Shown: positions 63,348 through 64,000 of the stretch, one piece after another
How the letters are laid out: every line of letters begins with the position of its first letter
How positions within the stretch are numbered: the stretch's first letter is position 1
NCBI GenBank assembly: GCA_963771735.1
Contig: CAVYUN010000003.1
Coordinates: 181,486-245,485, forward strand
Length of the DNA: 64,000 nucleotides
From: 66-474 sp963771735
GTDB taxonomy: Bacteria > Pseudomonadota > Gammaproteobacteria > Xanthomonadales > Rhodanobacteraceae
Reading direction: 5' to 3'
Translations under genes and position numbers: made by a program
The notes under the pieces: generated by a model
What the model was told of the DNA's origin: nothing
Databases searched by the model: none
What the model saw: only the letters and a program-made list of their open reading frames with translations

Positions 63348-64000
63348 AGCTCGATGCGCTCCCGCTGCGCGATCGTGTGCACGTCCTTGTCGCCACGCCC
63401 GGAGAGATTGCACAGGATCAACTTGTCCCTGGACATTTGCCCTGCAAGCTTGATCGCCTGGGCGACCGCGTGGCTGGATTCCAGCGCGGGCAGGATGCCT
63501 TCGCTTTCGCACAGCAGGTGAAACGCGGCCAGCGCCTCGTCGTCCGTCACGCCGACGTATTCCGCGCGGCCACTGTCCTTGAGAAACGCATGTTCCGGCC
63601 CGACGCCGGGGTAGTCGAGCCCGGCCGACACCGAATGCGTCTCGGTGATCTGGCCGTCGTCGTCGCACAGCACGTAGGTGCGGTTGCCGTGCAGCACGCC
63701 GGGCCGCCCGGCCGCCAGCGAGGCCGCGTGATGGCCGCTCGCGATGCCCTCGCCCGCGGCTTCCGCGCCGACGATGCGCACCTCGCGGTCGTTGAGGAAC
63801 GCGTGGAACAACCCGATCGCGTTGGAACCGCCGCCCACGCAGGCGGTGAGCACGTCCGGCAGTCGGCCGTACTCCTCCAGCATCTGCGCGCGCGCCTCAC
63901 GCCCGACCACTGCATTGAAGTCACGCACCATCATCGGGTACGGATGCGGGCCGGCCACGGTGCCGATGATGTAGAAGGTGTCTGCGACGTTGGTCACCCA
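63344..64000 (-). CDS. trpB: Tryptophan synthase beta subunit (3' part, cut by the window end)
   Basis: The last 218 codons of TrpB lie here; the 5' half, including the PLP-binding lysine, is beyond the window. Visible are GPHPYPMMVRDFN, the PLP phosphate loop CVGGGSNAIG, ETHSVSAGLDYPGVGPEH and the C-terminal LSGRGDKD. The enzyme condenses indole and serine to tryptophan with PLP. The stop overlaps the trpA start. Confidence 0.96.
   Translation of the reverse strand, partial: WVTNVADTFYIIGTVAGPHPYPMMVRDFNAVVGREARAQMLEEYGRLPDVLTACVGGGSNAIGLFHAFLNDREVRIVGAEAAGEGIASGHHAASLAAGRPGVLHGNRTYVLCDDDGQITETHSVSAGLDYPGVGPEHAFLKDSGRAEYVGVTDDEALAAFHLLCESEGILPALESSHAVAQAIKLAGQMSRDKLILCNLSGRGDKDVHTIAQRERIEL

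Overview
The window is GC-rich, gene-dense chromosomal DNA of a gammaproteobacterium, most likely of the Xanthomonadales (Rhodanobacter/Dyella/Xanthomonas-like). That placement is an inference from three things: the run trpB-trpA-accD-folC-SPOR protein-cvpA-purF, the OprP-type porin beside pst-pho, and overall protein character. I saw no rRNA, tRNA or CRISPR array.

Layout. 1-7.9 kb is a complete phosphate module: a phosphate-selective porin (minus strand), pstSCAB-phoU (plus) and phoBR (minus), with PHO-box-like sites in front of the porin, pstS and phoB. 8-21 kb holds mutS, a DUF3617 protein, a lone receiver-domain regulator, a frameshifted amino-acid permease, peroxide defence (katG with an OxyR-like site, ohr), heat shock (hslR, htpG) and a frameshifted OPT oligopeptide transporter. 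20.9-33.9 kb holds gluQ, phaB, metG, two paralogous small proteins flanking an SDR, a secreted phosphoesterase with a periplasmic cyclophilin, a divergent ppsR/ppsA pair and an XRE-cupin regulator. 34-37.4 kb has two beta-lactamase-fold serine hydrolases separated by debris: an N-terminal cardiolipin-synthase-like fragment and the start of an IS3-type OrfA. 37.4-48.6 kb has a Ca2+/H+ exchanger, an RNB ribonuclease, a probable operon of FMN-glutamate synthase, PoxB, a small membrane protein, an MBL hydrolase and an unknown protein, then a threonine-dehydratase-like enzyme and small membrane or redox proteins.

48.6-51.7 kb is the clearest foreign island. An AT-rich gene for an AIPR-type (abortive infection) phage-defence protein has been split by a 1066-bp IS1595-family element with perfect 24-bp inverted ends and an 8-bp target duplication. 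Removing the element and one target copy rejoins the reading frame exactly across a putative D...QxK nuclease motif. A C-terminal GNAT acetyltransferase fragment lies at the island's left edge. Both the defence gene and the transposase also carry small indels.

51.7-64 kb returns to core DNA: a KirBac-type K+ channel, an exported amidohydrolase, a cytochrome c, a nitronate monooxygenase, a DUF455 ferritin-like protein, then purF, cvpA, a SPOR protein, folC, accD, trpA and the 3' part of trpB, which runs off the window.

A recurring theme is small frame-breaking indels in accessory genes (APC permease, OPT transporter, cls fragment, transposase, AIPR), while the long housekeeping genes read through cleanly. 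This suggests real decay, although assembly error has to be excluded.
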